Shown: positions 25,905 to 35,023 of the stretch, piece after piece
Position numbering within the stretch: the stretch's first letter is position 1
How the letters are laid out: the number at the start of each line of letters is the position of its first letter
NCBI GenBank assembly: GCA_031260665.1
Contig: JAISLD010000028.1
Location: 26,435 to 90,434 of the forward strand
From: Oscillospiraceae bacterium
GTDB lineage: Bacteria > Bacillota > Clostridia > Oscillospirales > Ruminococcaceae
Direction of reading: 5' to 3'
DNA: 64,000 nucleotides
Program-made: the position numbers and the translations under genes
The notes under the pieces: model-generated
Told to the model about the DNA's origin: nothing
The model's database searches: none
The model's input: the letters and a program-made list of their open reading frames with translations, nothing else

Positions 25905-27707
25905 TCACTCATCAAGTTTCAGCACACTCATAAACGCTTCCTGCGGCACTTCAACCGTGCCGAGGCTTCGCATACGCTTCTTGCCCTCTTTCTGCTTCTC
26001 AAGCAGTTTCTTCTTGCGTGTGATGTCGCCGCCGTAACACTTGGCAAGCACGTCTTTACGTAACGCCTTGACTGTTTCGCGGGCAATCACTTTGCCGCCG
26101 ATTGCCGCTTGTATCGGCACTTCAAACAACTGACGCGGTATGTTGTCGCGCAGTTTCTCCACGATTTTTCTGCCCCGTGTGTACGCCTTGTCGGTGTGAA
26201 CGATGAAAGACAGCGCGTCAACGATGTCGCCGTTCAGCAGAATGTCAAGCTTCACAAGTTTTGACGGAACGAATTCCGACAGTTCATAGTCATAGCTTGC
26301 GTAACCTTTGGTTCGTGACTTCAGCGAATCAAAGAAGTCGTAGACTATCTCGTTCAGCGGCAATTCATAATGCAGGTCAACCCGCTTTTCATCGAGATAC
26401 TTCATATCCTTGAACGTGCCGCGCCGCTCTTGGCACAGCTCCATTATGCTGCCGACATAATCGGACGGCGAGTAGATGTGCGCGTCAGTCACAGGCTCAT
26501 ACGCCTCGATAATTTCGGCAGGCGAGGGGAAGTTGCTTGGATTGTCAATCGTCACTTCTTCGCCGCTTGTCAGCTTCAGCTTATAGACGACCGAGGGTGC
26601 TGTCGTGATGATATCAAGGTTGTATTCCCGTTCAATTCGTTCTTGAATAATCTCCATATGAAGCAGCCCCAAGAATCCACAGCGAAACCCGAAGCCAAGC
26701 GCAACCGAACTGTCGGCGGTGAAAGTCAGCGACGCGTCGTTCAGGCTCAGCTTATCGAGAGCGTCTCGTAAGTCGCCGTACTTCGCTCCGTCCGCAGGAT
26801 AAATGCCGCTGAACACCATTGGTCGAACCGACTTGTATCCCGGCAAAGGCTCGCTTGCCTGTCTGTCGGCGTGGGTTACCGTATCGCCGACTTTCGTGTC
26901 GCCGATTGACTTGATTGAGGCAGCGATATAGCCGACGTCCCCTGCCGAGAGCGTGCCGCTTGGGATAAGACTTTCCGCTCCCATAAAGCCCGTTTCCGTC
27001 ACGGTGAACACCGCGCCTGTGGCAAACATTTTTATCTTGTCGCCTGTTTTCACCACGCCGTCTTTCACTCGGACATAGACGATAACTCCCTTGTACTGGT
27101 CGTAATAGCTGTCGAAGATAAGGCAGCGAAGCGGCGCGTCGTCGTCGCCTTTCGGCGCGGGGATATCCGTCACGATTCGTTTAAGCACCTCTTCGATGTT
27201 CAGCCCGTTCTTTGCTGAAATCTCGGGCGCGTCAAGTGCAGGTATGCCGATTATGTCCTCAATCTCACGCTTTATCTCGTCGGGTCGTGCCGAGGGCAAG
27301 TCAATCTTGTTGAGAACAGGCACTATCTCAAGGTTTTGTTCGGTTGCGAGATAAGTGTTGGCAAGAGTCTGCGCTTCAATCCCCTGTGACGCGTCCACGA
27401 TGAGAAGCGCGCCTTCGCAGGCATTGAGCGAACGGCTGACTTCATAGTTGAAGTCAACGTGACCGGGTGTGTCGATAAGGTTGAAGATGTAGTCCTCACC
27501 GTCGTCAGCGTGATACTTCAGCCGAACAGCACGCGCCTTGATTGTAATCCCGCGTTCACGTTCAATGTCCATATTGTCGAGAAGCTGGTCGGTCATATCA
27601 CGCAGCGCAACCGTGTCGGTTCTCTCGAGTATGCGGTCGGCAAGTGTGCTTTTGCCGTGGTCGATGTGTGCGATAATGCAAAAGTTTCTGATGTTTTGTT
27701 TGTTCAC
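25905..27707 (-). CDS. lepA: elongation factor 4 (back-translocating GTPase LepA)
   Basis: 600 residues, exact family length. GTPase motifs are [16 protein letters not shown] and NKID. The LepA-specific C-terminal domain is present ([35 protein letters not shown], then [28 protein letters not shown]). EF4 acts on stalled ribosomes. The start is GTG 27707 with AAAGGA 10 bp upstream inside the previous gene, whose stop is only 6 bp away. It is the last gene of a cell-envelope operon. Confidence 0.97.
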   Translation of the reverse strand: MNKQNIRNFCIIAHIDHGKSTLADRILERTDTVALRDMTDQLLDNMDIERERGITIKARAVRLKYHADDGEDYIFNLIDTPGHVDFNYEVSRSLNACEGALLIVDASQGIEAQTLANTYLATEQNLEIVPVLNKIDLPSARPDEIKREIEDIIGIPALDAPEISAKNGLNIEEVLKRIVTDIPAPKGDDDAPLRCLIFDSYYDQYKGVIVYVRVKDGVVKTGDKIKMFATGAVFTVTETGFMGAESLIPSGTLSAGDVGYIAASIKSIGDTKVGDTVTHADRQASEPLPGYKSVRPMVFSGIYPADGAKYGDLRDALDKLSLNDASLTFTADSSVALGFGFRCGFLGLLHMEIIQERIEREYNLDIITTAPSVVYKLKLTSGEEVTIDNPSNFPSPAEIIEAYEPVTDAHIYSPSDYVGSIMELCQERRGTFKDMKYLDEKRVDLHYELPLNEIVYDFFDSLKSRTKGYASYDYELSEFVPSKLVKLDILLNGDIVDALSFIVHTDKAYTRGRKIVEKLRDNIPRQLFEVPIQAAIGGKVIARETVKALRKDVLAKCYGGDITRKKKLLEKQKEGKKRMRSLGTVEVPQEAFMSVLKLDE

Positions 27708-27713
27708 GTTTAG

Positions 27714-30566
27714 CTATCCTTTTAGATATTCTTCAAAGCCGTCCGCTATCGCGTTCGCTATTCCTGTCTGGTGAATCGGGTCAGCGAGTGCCATCGCGTC
27801 CTCCATATTCCCAACGAAACCCGTTTCAACAAGTATCGACGGAAAATCGGGCTGAAGGCAGACGTCCCAGTAGTCGTACTTGGCTCCGCGATTCTTGTTT
27901 GCTCCGTCAGAGTAGACGTTCTTGGTGAAATACTTCGCGATGTTTGCCGACACCGACTCGGCGAGGGGTTCGGCAAACGGATTGTAGTAATACGCTTCGG
28001 TGCCTCGCACCGTGTCGTCCCCCGCGATTTTGTTTGCGTGAATCGAGATGAATATATCGCAGCCGTATTCACGAGCCAGCAGCGGTCGCGACTTCGTGAG
28101 GATAAAGTCTTGCTCGGTCGTCAGCCGCACCGCCTTTGCTCCCCGTTGCTCAAGCACAGTCACTAACTTCTTTGCTATGGCGAGGTTCGTTTCTTGTTCA
28201 ATCACTTGGCCAATCGCGCCCGGGTCAAGTTTGCCCGCTTCTTTTCCGTAACCGTGACCGGGGTCGATAACCACCGTCAGCCCCGACAACGACGAGCCAA
28301 GACACTTGAACGTCAGCGTCAGCTCGCTCCCATTGTAAGAAGCAAAGTTGCCGTAGTATTTCCCCGCTGTCCGCAGTTTCAGCTTCATACGGAACTTCGG
28401 CACGCCGTCAACAGTCATCTGCTCCCACTCGCCGCTTGAGAACAGCGGGTTGTCGCTCAAGTTCGGGATTTTAGTAACAGAAGTCACGCTGTCAAACGTG
28501 ATGTAGACGTAGTCACAGGTGCGGAAATTCCCGATGTTGAAGTCGCCGCCCCATTCAGAGAAGAAGCCGCTGATTCCTGTTTCGGCGTTGAACGCGACAG
28601 GCGTGTCGAGTGAAAGCTTGAAGTAAACGTCGCCGTTTAGCACGCCCGCTTCCTTGAAGTTCAGCGCGTTCTCCCCGATACCGAAGCCGTCAATCAGCGA
28701 CACGTCAACGTCGCGGTATCTCCTGCCCGACAGTGATGTGAAGAAGCCGCTGACCGTACTCTTGAGGTAGTCAAGCGAACCGGGCGGCACCCAACCAAAC
28801 TGCGGATTGTAGACAGTACCCGATGTTTTCGCGTCGAAAGTCCTCGTCAAGTCGGTGTTGGCGCGGATAAACGTCACAGATTCACTTGCGGTTTTAATCG
28901 GCTCTATCCGACCGACGACTTCGCTTGTGCCCGCCGTCCGTTGGTCGTAGAGTTCCGCTTTGATATCGGTTTTCGGCGGTTCGGGCTTGGCGTTCACGGT
29001 GACGCTCGCCCCCGTCATTGTCCGTGAATAACCCGAGTATGACCCCGTGATTTCAATGGTGCCGAGGTCTTGCGTCAATCCCGCAATGCCTTCGGGCGCG
29101 GTGAACGATCCCGTGAAGTAAGCGTAAGATGTGTTGGCGTCGTCGTCTTTCAGTGCCGCCGCCATTTCTTTCAGCTTAACGCTTTTGTTTCCAAGCTTCG
29201 CCGTCACTTTCGCGCCCTTGTAGGCAATCGCTTGAATCTGTATCTTCACTCCGCCGTCAACAGTGAGCGACGCGCCCTCTTTGATTGACGGCTCAAGCTC
29301 TTTCAATGCGATAATCTTGCGTTCAATGTTGTAGTTGTAGGTTTTGCCTTTGTGTGTTATCGTAAAGCGGTTCTTCCCGATAGCAAGCGGCTTTTCAAAG
29401 TAAAAGTTGCCTGCTTTGTTCAGCGTTATCTTGGAATCGTTGAAGAACACCTCAAAGTTTGGGTCAAACTTGCCCGAAAAATCCGCAACGGGTTCATAGG
29501 TGACGAACGACAGGTTCTTCGGTGAATACATCGTGAGGTCGGTGAAAAGGCTTTGCTCGTCAATCGTTTCTTCAAAATAGCGTTTCAGCGTGTCGGTCGT
29601 GTTCATCGGGTTACGGAGCAGCGAGTCGGTGCTTGCAAACACCACGCCGCGATACGACACATTGTCTTTCGCCACCGCGAGTTGCCGCAGCAACTGGTCC
29701 TCGCCGCCCCAACCTTGCTCTGACGAGCCGAGCTTGCTGTTGTCGACCAACTGATAAAGCGGCAGGTTGCCGTTTGCAGCAATCTCGCCAAACCGCGACA
29801 GGTTGTCCTCAAACGAACCGTCAACCGTCGTCCCGCTTGACTCGGCGAGCAGAAAATCAAACGCGCCATCGTCAATCAAGTTTGCCGCCGCTTCACCGCC
29901 GTTTTTGTCGGCGTAATAGCCGCAGATGAAAGCGTTGTCGGTGCCGCGAATCACATCGGCGGCTGTCTTGGCGAACAATGCTTCACGCGATACACGCCAG
30001 TTGTCAAACCCCACGGCTGTGCCGGACCGCATATAGGCGGCATAGTCGTCGCGTTTTGAGCGGTCGAGGTTCTTCAGCACTATCGCTTCAGCTTGATACT
30101 TCAGTGTGAAGCGGTGAATTTCCGACACCAAGCGGTCGAGTTCCGACAGCTTTTTATCGCCGCCTTGAATGAGAAGGTCAACGTCAAGGGAGAGAATGAC
30201 GTTAAGGCTGTTCATTCTCGCGGCTGTCAGTATCCGCGAGAGGTCGTCGCCTGTTTTGTTCATATCAGTGGTGTACAAAGGAACATCATCGGGTGAGGTA
30301 TCAACAAGCACCGTGTTCATTCCAAGGTCAAGCATAAACGGAAACGTCACGTCCGCGCCCGATTCGCCGCCATACTGAAAGGCGCGCAAATTATACGGTA
30401 AGCTGCCGCGTTGCTCCACGGCGGTGCTTCTCGTTTCGTTTTGCGAGAACAAGGGCGACGTTTCTGTCAGCGTCTCGTCAAAATCTGTGGGCTGTTCGGC
30501 AAACGCGCCGCTAGTGGCGGTCAGCCAAACAGACAGGCAGAGCAGAGTTGCGGTTAGTTTTTTCAT
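27714..30566 (-). CDS. secreted N-acetylmuramoyl-L-alanine amidase with N-terminal barrel-like domain
   Basis: 950 residues. A signal peptide (1-23, ending SGAFAEQ) is followed by about 300 residues that look like a glycosidase-type barrel (LRAFQYGG...LGMNTVLVDTS...NVILSLD), then roughly 400 residues of beta-rich segments, and a C-terminal Amidase_3 domain (about 765-948). The zinc amidase motifs are VVIDPGHGYG (His), EQETNLAIAK (Glu), FISIHAN (His) and LVETGFVGN (catalytic Glu). It cleaves the peptide stems from glycan strands outside the membrane. The middle region is not recognised. It follows a DigH-like lipoprotein by 3 bp and precedes lepA by 6 bp. Confidence 0.9.
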   Translation of the reverse strand: MKKLTATLLCLSVWLTATSGAFAEQPTDFDETLTETSPLFSQNETRSTAVEQRGSLPYNLRAFQYGGESGADVTFPFMLDLGMNTVLVDTSPDDVPLYTTDMNKTGDDLSRILTAARMNSLNVILSLDVDLLIQGGDKKLSELDRLVSEIHRFTLKYQAEAIVLKNLDRSKRDDYAAYMRSGTAVGFDNWRVSREALFAKTAADVIRGTDNAFICGYYADKNGGEAAANLIDDGAFDFLLAESSGTTVDGSFEDNLSRFGEIAANGNLPLYQLVDNSKLGSSEQGWGGEDQLLRQLAVAKDNVSYRGVVFASTDSLLRNPMNTTDTLKRYFEETIDEQSLFTDLTMYSPKNLSFVTYEPVADFSGKFDPNFEVFFNDSKITLNKAGNFYFEKPLAIGKNRFTITHKGKTYNYNIERKIIALKELEPSIKEGASLTVDGGVKIQIQAIAYKGAKVTAKLGNKSVKLKEMAAALKDDDANTSYAYFTGSFTAPEGIAGLTQDLGTIEITGSYSGYSRTMTGASVTVNAKPEPPKTDIKAELYDQRTAGTSEVVGRIEPIKTASESVTFIRANTDLTRTFDAKTSGTVYNPQFGWVPPGSLDYLKSTVSGFFTSLSGRRYRDVDVSLIDGFGIGENALNFKEAGVLNGDVYFKLSLDTPVAFNAETGISGFFSEWGGDFNIGNFRTCDYVYITFDSVTSVTKIPNLSDNPLFSSGEWEQMTVDGVPKFRMKLKLRTAGKYYGNFASYNGSELTLTFKCLGSSLSGLTVVIDPGHGYGKEAGKLDPGAIGQVIEQETNLAIAKKLVTVLEQRGAKAVRLTTEQDFILTKSRPLLAREYGCDIFISIHANKIAGDDTVRGTEAYYYNPFAEPLAESVSANIAKYFTKNVYSDGANKNRGAKYDYWDVCLQPDFPSILVETGFVGNMEDAMALADPIHQTGIANAIADGFEEYLKG

Positions 30567-30569
30567 AGG

Positions 30570-32000
30570 TTAGAATAAGAATGAAACTTCCTTTTTCATT
30601 GCTTCGGTGGCATAGCCGGTTGTGAACATAAAGTTGTAACTATAAAGCGTGTATCCCCAAAGCGACTGCGACTCTATCAAGTCGATTTGCTTTTTCACTA
30701 TGCCGCTGTCGGTTTGCCACTCGAACTTGCCGTCGCCTGCCCACGTGTCCTCCGTGCCCGCCTTGTAGACGCAAAGCGACGGCGCAAGCTTCACGCCCGT
30801 GCCTTTAACCAGTGTCGTCCATTCGGCAAGGCACTTGTCAAACGGTGCGCCCGAGTTCTTGAACCCGTAGTAGATTTGCGGCAGCATAATATCACAGTAG
30901 ACAGTTGACGACGACCAGAGCTTCACGTCGGCATAAAGTGTCGAGTAGTTGTTCCCGACGTTGCCTTGAGGCGCAATGCCAAACAGCTTGCCTTGCTTGT
31001 TGCAGGCGGCGCGCATTTGCTTCACCACATCGGTGCAGTTGTCAAAGCGAAAGGCGCTGAGGTCAGCTTTGCCGCTTGCTTCAAACGACTGCTTATCGAA
31101 AGATTTGTCTGTCGTCGGATAGAAGTAGTCGTCGATTATCACTCCCGCAATGTCATAGTTAGCGGCGAGTTCGGCGGCGCCGTTTGCAATCAGCGTGCGT
31201 ACATCGGCGTAACCCGGGTCGAGGTAGTAATACGTCCCCACCTTGACCGCGTGGCTTTGCTGAATCGTTTTGATAAGAGTGGGCGACTCGGTGCGAAACG
31301 GATTGACCCACGCATAGAGCGTTATGCCTTGGGCTTTCGCCACGTCGCACATCGCCGACAGAGCGTCAAACGAGGCGTTTCCACCGATGTAGCCGTCATA
31401 AAAGCGGCTGTTCGGGTAGTAATCCGACCAATAAAGCGCATCGCCGAACGGACGAACGTGAACGATTGCGGTGTTCGCCCCGACCGTCTTGATGTCGTCA
31501 AGCATTGCGGAGAACGACTGCTTGAACTGCGACTCCGATTTGCCGAGCAGTATCGGCGACAACTCTATGTAAGAGAACCACACCGCTTTGATTGCCGTTT
31601 TGTCTGTCGCCGAGGGTGGTGCGGTAGTTAATGACGTGACCGCTGACGTTTCAGCAGCTGTAGTTTGCTTTGCGGTAGTTGTGGTTTTAGGCTTTGTCGC
31701 GGAAGTAGCGGGTGAAGTGGTGGTTTCACGAGGTGGTTTGGTGGTGAGGCCTGTGGTTTGCTTTGTTGTTGAGATGTAAGCAGATGTTGTATCTTGAGTT
31801 GTATCTTGATGTGATGAAGTAGTCGGCGGCAAAATCAGCGGCGGTGTGTCGGCGGAAACGGTTTCCACTTCCGAATGATACTCAACACCGACATAACTGC
31901 CTGCGTTCACCGCTTGAACGCGTTCGTCGGCATAGCAACCGGTTAAAGCCGTTGCTGTCATCACAGCCGCAAGCAACGCGTGTCTTGGTCGTAACCGCAC
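30570..32000 (-). CDS. GHL10-family (DigH-like) glycoside hydrolase lipoprotein
   Basis: About 476 residues. A signal peptide ends in a lipobox (TALTGC, Cys about 22), then a Thr/Pro-rich wall-spanning linker (about 45-135) and a TIM-barrel domain of the GHL10 family (KAVWFSYIELSPIL...NTAIVHVRPFGDALYWS...ITLYAWVNPFR...IAGVIIDDYFYP). E. coli DigH of this family cuts denuded glycans left by amidases. I take GTG 32000 because GAAAGG is 8 bp upstream; GTG 32009 is the alternative. It would be anchored outside by Lgt-dependent lipidation, and lgt is nearby. Confidence 0.87.
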   Translation of the reverse strand: MRLRPRHALLAAVMTATALTGCYADERVQAVNAGSYVGVEYHSEVETVSADTPPLILPPTTSSHQDTTQDTTSAYISTTKQTTGLTTKPPRETTTSPATSATKPKTTTTAKQTTAAETSAVTSLTTAPPSATDKTAIKAVWFSYIELSPILLGKSESQFKQSFSAMLDDIKTVGANTAIVHVRPFGDALYWSDYYPNSRFYDGYIGGNASFDALSAMCDVAKAQGITLYAWVNPFRTESPTLIKTIQQSHAVKVGTYYYLDPGYADVRTLIANGAAELAANYDIAGVIIDDYFYPTTDKSFDKQSFEASGKADLSAFRFDNCTDVVKQMRAACNKQGKLFGIAPQGNVGNNYSTLYADVKLWSSSTVYCDIMLPQIYYGFKNSGAPFDKCLAEWTTLVKGTGVKLAPSLCVYKAGTEDTWAGDGKFEWQTDSGIVKKQIDLIESQSLWGYTLYSYNFMFTTGYATEAMKKEVSFLF

Positions 32001-32057
32001 GTGAGTCACCTTTCCTTTTATGATGTTTATCTCGCGAACGTGGCTTGAGGTTACGCG

Positions 32058-32160
32058 CTTCCTCGAATCCGGCCGCCCCGACGCCGCGCCGCAGGCGCGG
32101 CAGGCACGCTTCGCGTGCCCACGGGCGAAGCCCGTGTCGGGGCGGCCGGATTTGAGGAAG
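32058..32160. repeat. cloverleaf-forming palindromic element
   Basis: A 103-bp GC-rich element whose ends pair over 24 bp with a single G-T (32058-32081 with 32137-32160). The inside is almost filled by three perfect hairpins with 3-nt loops: 32083-32101 (8 bp), 32103-32119 (7 bp) and 32120-32136 (7 bp). It lies between two minus-strand genes and touches the 3' end of the FNT gene at 32163. It may be a terminator or a mobile palindromic unit; no protein is encoded. Confidence 0.85.
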
Positions 32161-32162
32161 GG

Positions 32163-32759
32163 CTATGCCTTAAACGAATCCTTCACCACAACATCGCTTA
32201 GCCACGCCCCAACGAAGTTCCCAAGGAACACAGCGGGCAAAGTCACGGCGCGAATGAAACCGTCGCCGTTTAATCCGCCGAGTGCGATGTAAAACGCTTC
32301 AGCGACGACGTGACGAAACCCGCAGGCAACGAACGCCGTTATAAAGAGGGCAAGCAGAGTGAACGCGAGAATCGGCTGTTTGTCTTTGAATCTAAGATAC
32401 GCAAAGACACCGCAGGATATGAAGAAGCCGCAACCTATCGCGGCGGCAAACGGAAGCAGAACTATGTCGTTCAGGTTGAGGTCAAAGGAACGAAGCTCGT
32501 ATGATATACCGCAGAAGTAAGCGACCACAGCAACTGCCGCCGCTCCTATGAAGTTGCCGAGGAGAGCGACGAATATCTCATAGAACTTGTACTTCTTCCT
32601 AAGTGCAAGCGGGATAACCCGCGTGACAAGCTTGTCGGCAAACAAAACGCAAAGGATTATCCCTGCGGCAAACGCGGGCGCAAACGCCGTTGCTTTATAA
32701 AATACCGCGCCGAGGCTTATGAACGCCCCGGCGTATATGGGGTTCTTCATTGCTGTCAT
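32163..32759 (-). CDS. formate/nitrite transporter (FNT) family channel
   Basis: 198 residues, short for FNT (usually 250-280), with about five to six membrane helices. Family-like motifs are KNPIYAGAFISLGAVFYK, LLGNFIGA, CGFRHVVAEAFY (equivalent to the C-G-x-H-S-V-A-N motif) and GNFVGAW. The FNT pore passes formate, nitrite, hydrosulfide or lactate. The substrate is not deducible, and the conserved pore His appears to be the H in GFRH. The ATG overlaps the lgt stop (ATGA). The short length suggests a divergent subfamily. Confidence 0.8.
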   Translation of the reverse strand: MTAMKNPIYAGAFISLGAVFYKATAFAPAFAAGIILCVLFADKLVTRVIPLALRKKYKFYEIFVALLGNFIGAAAVAVVAYFCGISYELRSFDLNLNDIVLLPFAAAIGCGFFISCGVFAYLRFKDKQPILAFTLLALFITAFVACGFRHVVAEAFYIALGGLNGDGFIRAVTLPAVFLGNFVGAWLSDVVVKDSFKA

Positions 32760-33706
32760 TCCCCTTGTTGTAGTTTCCGAAGCTCACGCGCACGCTTTGC
32801 GTACTCGCGTTTCGCTGATTTCTTTTCCTGCTTTAGTTTAAGTATCTCGTCGTAATGTGCCAATAAGTACTCGCTCTCGTCCGTGTTCTTATAGAGTTTC
32901 GTTCTCTTACGAAAAAGCACAAGGAGAAGCACCGCGACGATTACGCTTGCCGCCGCTACAATCTGTGAGATTTTCATCTCGCCGATGAACAAGCTGTCTG
33001 TACGGATACTCTCGATGAAGAACCGACCGAATCCATACCAACCTATGTAGGCAAGGAACACCTGCCCGTCATACTTGCGCTTTCTCCATACCTGCGATAT
33101 AACAAAGAACCCGACGACGCACCACAAACTCTCGTACAAAAAGCACGGGTGAACCAACGCGTTCTCTCCCGCCAAATAAACAAGCGGGTCCGCGGCAATG
33201 CGGTCGCCTGTCATTCCCCACGGCAGACTGCCCGCTGTGGGCGCGCCGTACGCTTCTTGATTGAAGAAGTTGCCCCACCTGCCGATTGCCTGCCCAATGA
33301 GGAACACCGAGGCGGCAAGGTCGGCGAACGCCGCGAGTTTCACGCGTTTCACTGCGGCGTAAACGGCGGCGGTGACAAAGCCGCCGATTATCCCGCCGTA
33401 AATCGCAAGTCCGCCGTCGCGTATCCCCGTGAACGCCGTGACTATGGTGTAACTGTCGAGATTGAACAGCACATAGTAAAGCCGTGCCATAACAAAGCCG
33501 CCGATTGCACCGGCAAACGCTGTGTCGAACACCATATCACTCGGCAGACCCGCGCGTTTTGACCGAGTGATAGCGATGAAGAAGCAGAGAAGCACCGCCG
33601 CTGTTATGAGGATACCGTACCAGTAAATCGCGATGTTCCCGACTGTGAACGCGACACGCGAAACGTCGAGGTCAAGCCCGATGTTTGGGAAAGAGATTCT
33701 GTTCAA
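32756..33706 (-). CDS. lgt: prolipoprotein diacylglyceryl transferase
   Basis: 316 residues and seven membrane helices. Lgt moves diacylglycerol from phosphatidylglycerol to the lipobox Cys of prolipoproteins. Signatures are YWYGILITAAVL, RDGGLAIYGGIIGG, GRWGNFFNQEAYGAP and HPCFLYESLW. The C-terminus adds about 60 residues of charged helix (LKQEKKSAKREYAKRARELRK) beyond the usual end. It would process the DigH-like lipoprotein in the same operon. Confidence 0.95.
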   Translation of the reverse strand: MNRISFPNIGLDLDVSRVAFTVGNIAIYWYGILITAAVLLCFFIAITRSKRAGLPSDMVFDTAFAGAIGGFVMARLYYVLFNLDSYTIVTAFTGIRDGGLAIYGGIIGGFVTAAVYAAVKRVKLAAFADLAASVFLIGQAIGRWGNFFNQEAYGAPTAGSLPWGMTGDRIAADPLVYLAGENALVHPCFLYESLWCVVGFFVISQVWRKRKYDGQVFLAYIGWYGFGRFFIESIRTDSLFIGEMKISQIVAAASVIVAVLLLVLFRKRTKLYKNTDESEYLLAHYDEILKLKQEKKSAKREYAKRARELRKLQQGE

Positions 33707-33721
33707 GACACGCTCCCTTGT

Positions 33722-35023
33722 TTAATCTGTTGGTTTGTCTATTGGTTCTATCACCGACAATGTGGCGTAATCGGTGTTGATTCTGCCGAGCAGCTCCGTC
33801 ATCTGCCCGATTGTCGCGTCAGCCGCGGTTTCCGCCAAATCAAACGCGCCGCCGTCCTTGAACGCCGCTTCAAGCATTGCAAGCGCAACGCTTTGCACAC
33901 TGCCGAACTGCTTCACGAATTCACCGTAGGTTTGCTTTCTCACGTTGTTCCATTCGGCTTCGGGTATTCCGTTTAGCTTTGCCGCTTCAAGTGTTTTGAT
34001 TAACTCGTCGCGCACTTTCTTCGGGTCGTCCGCTTCAAACTCGGCGGTAAGCACAAACGCGCCGCGTGCGTTGAACACGCCTACTCGGTAGTTGCTCTCG
34101 CTTATAAGCCGCGACTTCACCGCGTCGGTGTAAAACGACGACGTGTGACCGAGAAGCGTTTCCATCAACATATTATAGAGAACATACAGCTTTGGTGACT
34201 CGCTGTCAGAAACGCCGTTTATCTTGAAGCCGAGTGACGCGAGGGGCATTGCGACCTCAAGCTTTTGCGATACATACTTTTCTTTTACGTCGTCGGGTTC
34301 TTCGGGAATGATTGTTTCGAGTTTAAGGTCGGGCGCTTCTTTCACGAGTTTGTCGCAAAGGTCAACCACCGTGTCGGGGTCAAAGTTTCCCGCTATCGAC
34401 AGCACCATATTTCGCGGATTGTAGAACGTGTTGTAACAACGATAGAGCAGGTCTTTGTTTATCTCCGCTATTGACTGCACCGTGCCCGCGATGTCAATGC
34501 GGACGGGGTTGCTGTGAAAGATACCTTGCAGTCCGTTGAAGAACACGCGCCAACCCGGGTCGTCGTCGTACATACGGATTTCCTGCCCGATGATTCCTTG
34601 TTCTTTCGCCACGTTCTCGTCTGTGAAGTACGGTTCTTGCACAAACTTCAACAGTATCTCAAGGTTTTCCTCAAACTTTTGCGAACAGCCAAACAAGTAA
34701 GCCGTCGCGTCAAACGATGTGAACGCGTTGCAGTTCGCTCCTGTCTTGGCAAACAGCGAGAACGCGTCGCACTCCTCACTCTCGAACAGCTTGTGCTCAA
34801 GATAATGCGCTATGCCATTAGGCACCGTGATAAAGTCTTGGTCGTTCGCTGTCTTGAAGGTCACGTCGACAGAACCATACTTTGTTCCAAACAAAGCGAA
34901 CGCTGACGAATAGCCCGGCATAGGAAACAACTTGATTTTCAGCCCTGTTGCGTGGTCTATCTCAATATATTCACCGCCTAAACGCGTGTTCTTGACGATT
35001 CGTTTGTTGTTGATTTTACTCAT
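33722..35023 (-). CDS. M16 family zinc peptidase, catalytic subunit (YfmH-like)
   Basis: 433 residues. The inverted zinc motif HYLEH (in GIAHYLEHKLFE) and the downstream Glu in NAFTSFDATAYLF mark an active M16 peptidase. It lies head to tail with a second M16-fold gene lacking the motif, the arrangement of Bacillus yfmF-yfmH. By family the pair forms a cytosolic peptidase. It starts inside the upstream gene's stop (4-bp overlap). lgt follows after 15 bp. Confidence 0.9.
   Translation of the reverse strand: MSKINNKRIVKNTRLGGEYIEIDHATGLKIKLFPMPGYSSAFALFGTKYGSVDVTFKTANDQDFITVPNGIAHYLEHKLFESEECDAFSLFAKTGANCNAFTSFDATAYLFGCSQKFEENLEILLKFVQEPYFTDENVAKEQGIIGQEIRMYDDDPGWRVFFNGLQGIFHSNPVRIDIAGTVQSIAEINKDLLYRCYNTFYNPRNMVLSIAGNFDPDTVVDLCDKLVKEAPDLKLETIIPEEPDDVKEKYVSQKLEVAMPLASLGFKINGVSDSESPKLYVLYNMLMETLLGHTSSFYTDAVKSRLISESNYRVGVFNARGAFVLTAEFEADDPKKVRDELIKTLEAAKLNGIPEAEWNNVRKQTYGEFVKQFGSVQSVALAMLEAAFKDGGAFDLAETAADATIGQMTELLGRINTDYATLSVIEPIDKPTD

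Noticed and set aside
30966..31631. 221-codon plus-strand frame inside the GHL10 gene
   Set aside because: Antisense to a conserved barrel domain, Arg/Val-rich and without motifs.
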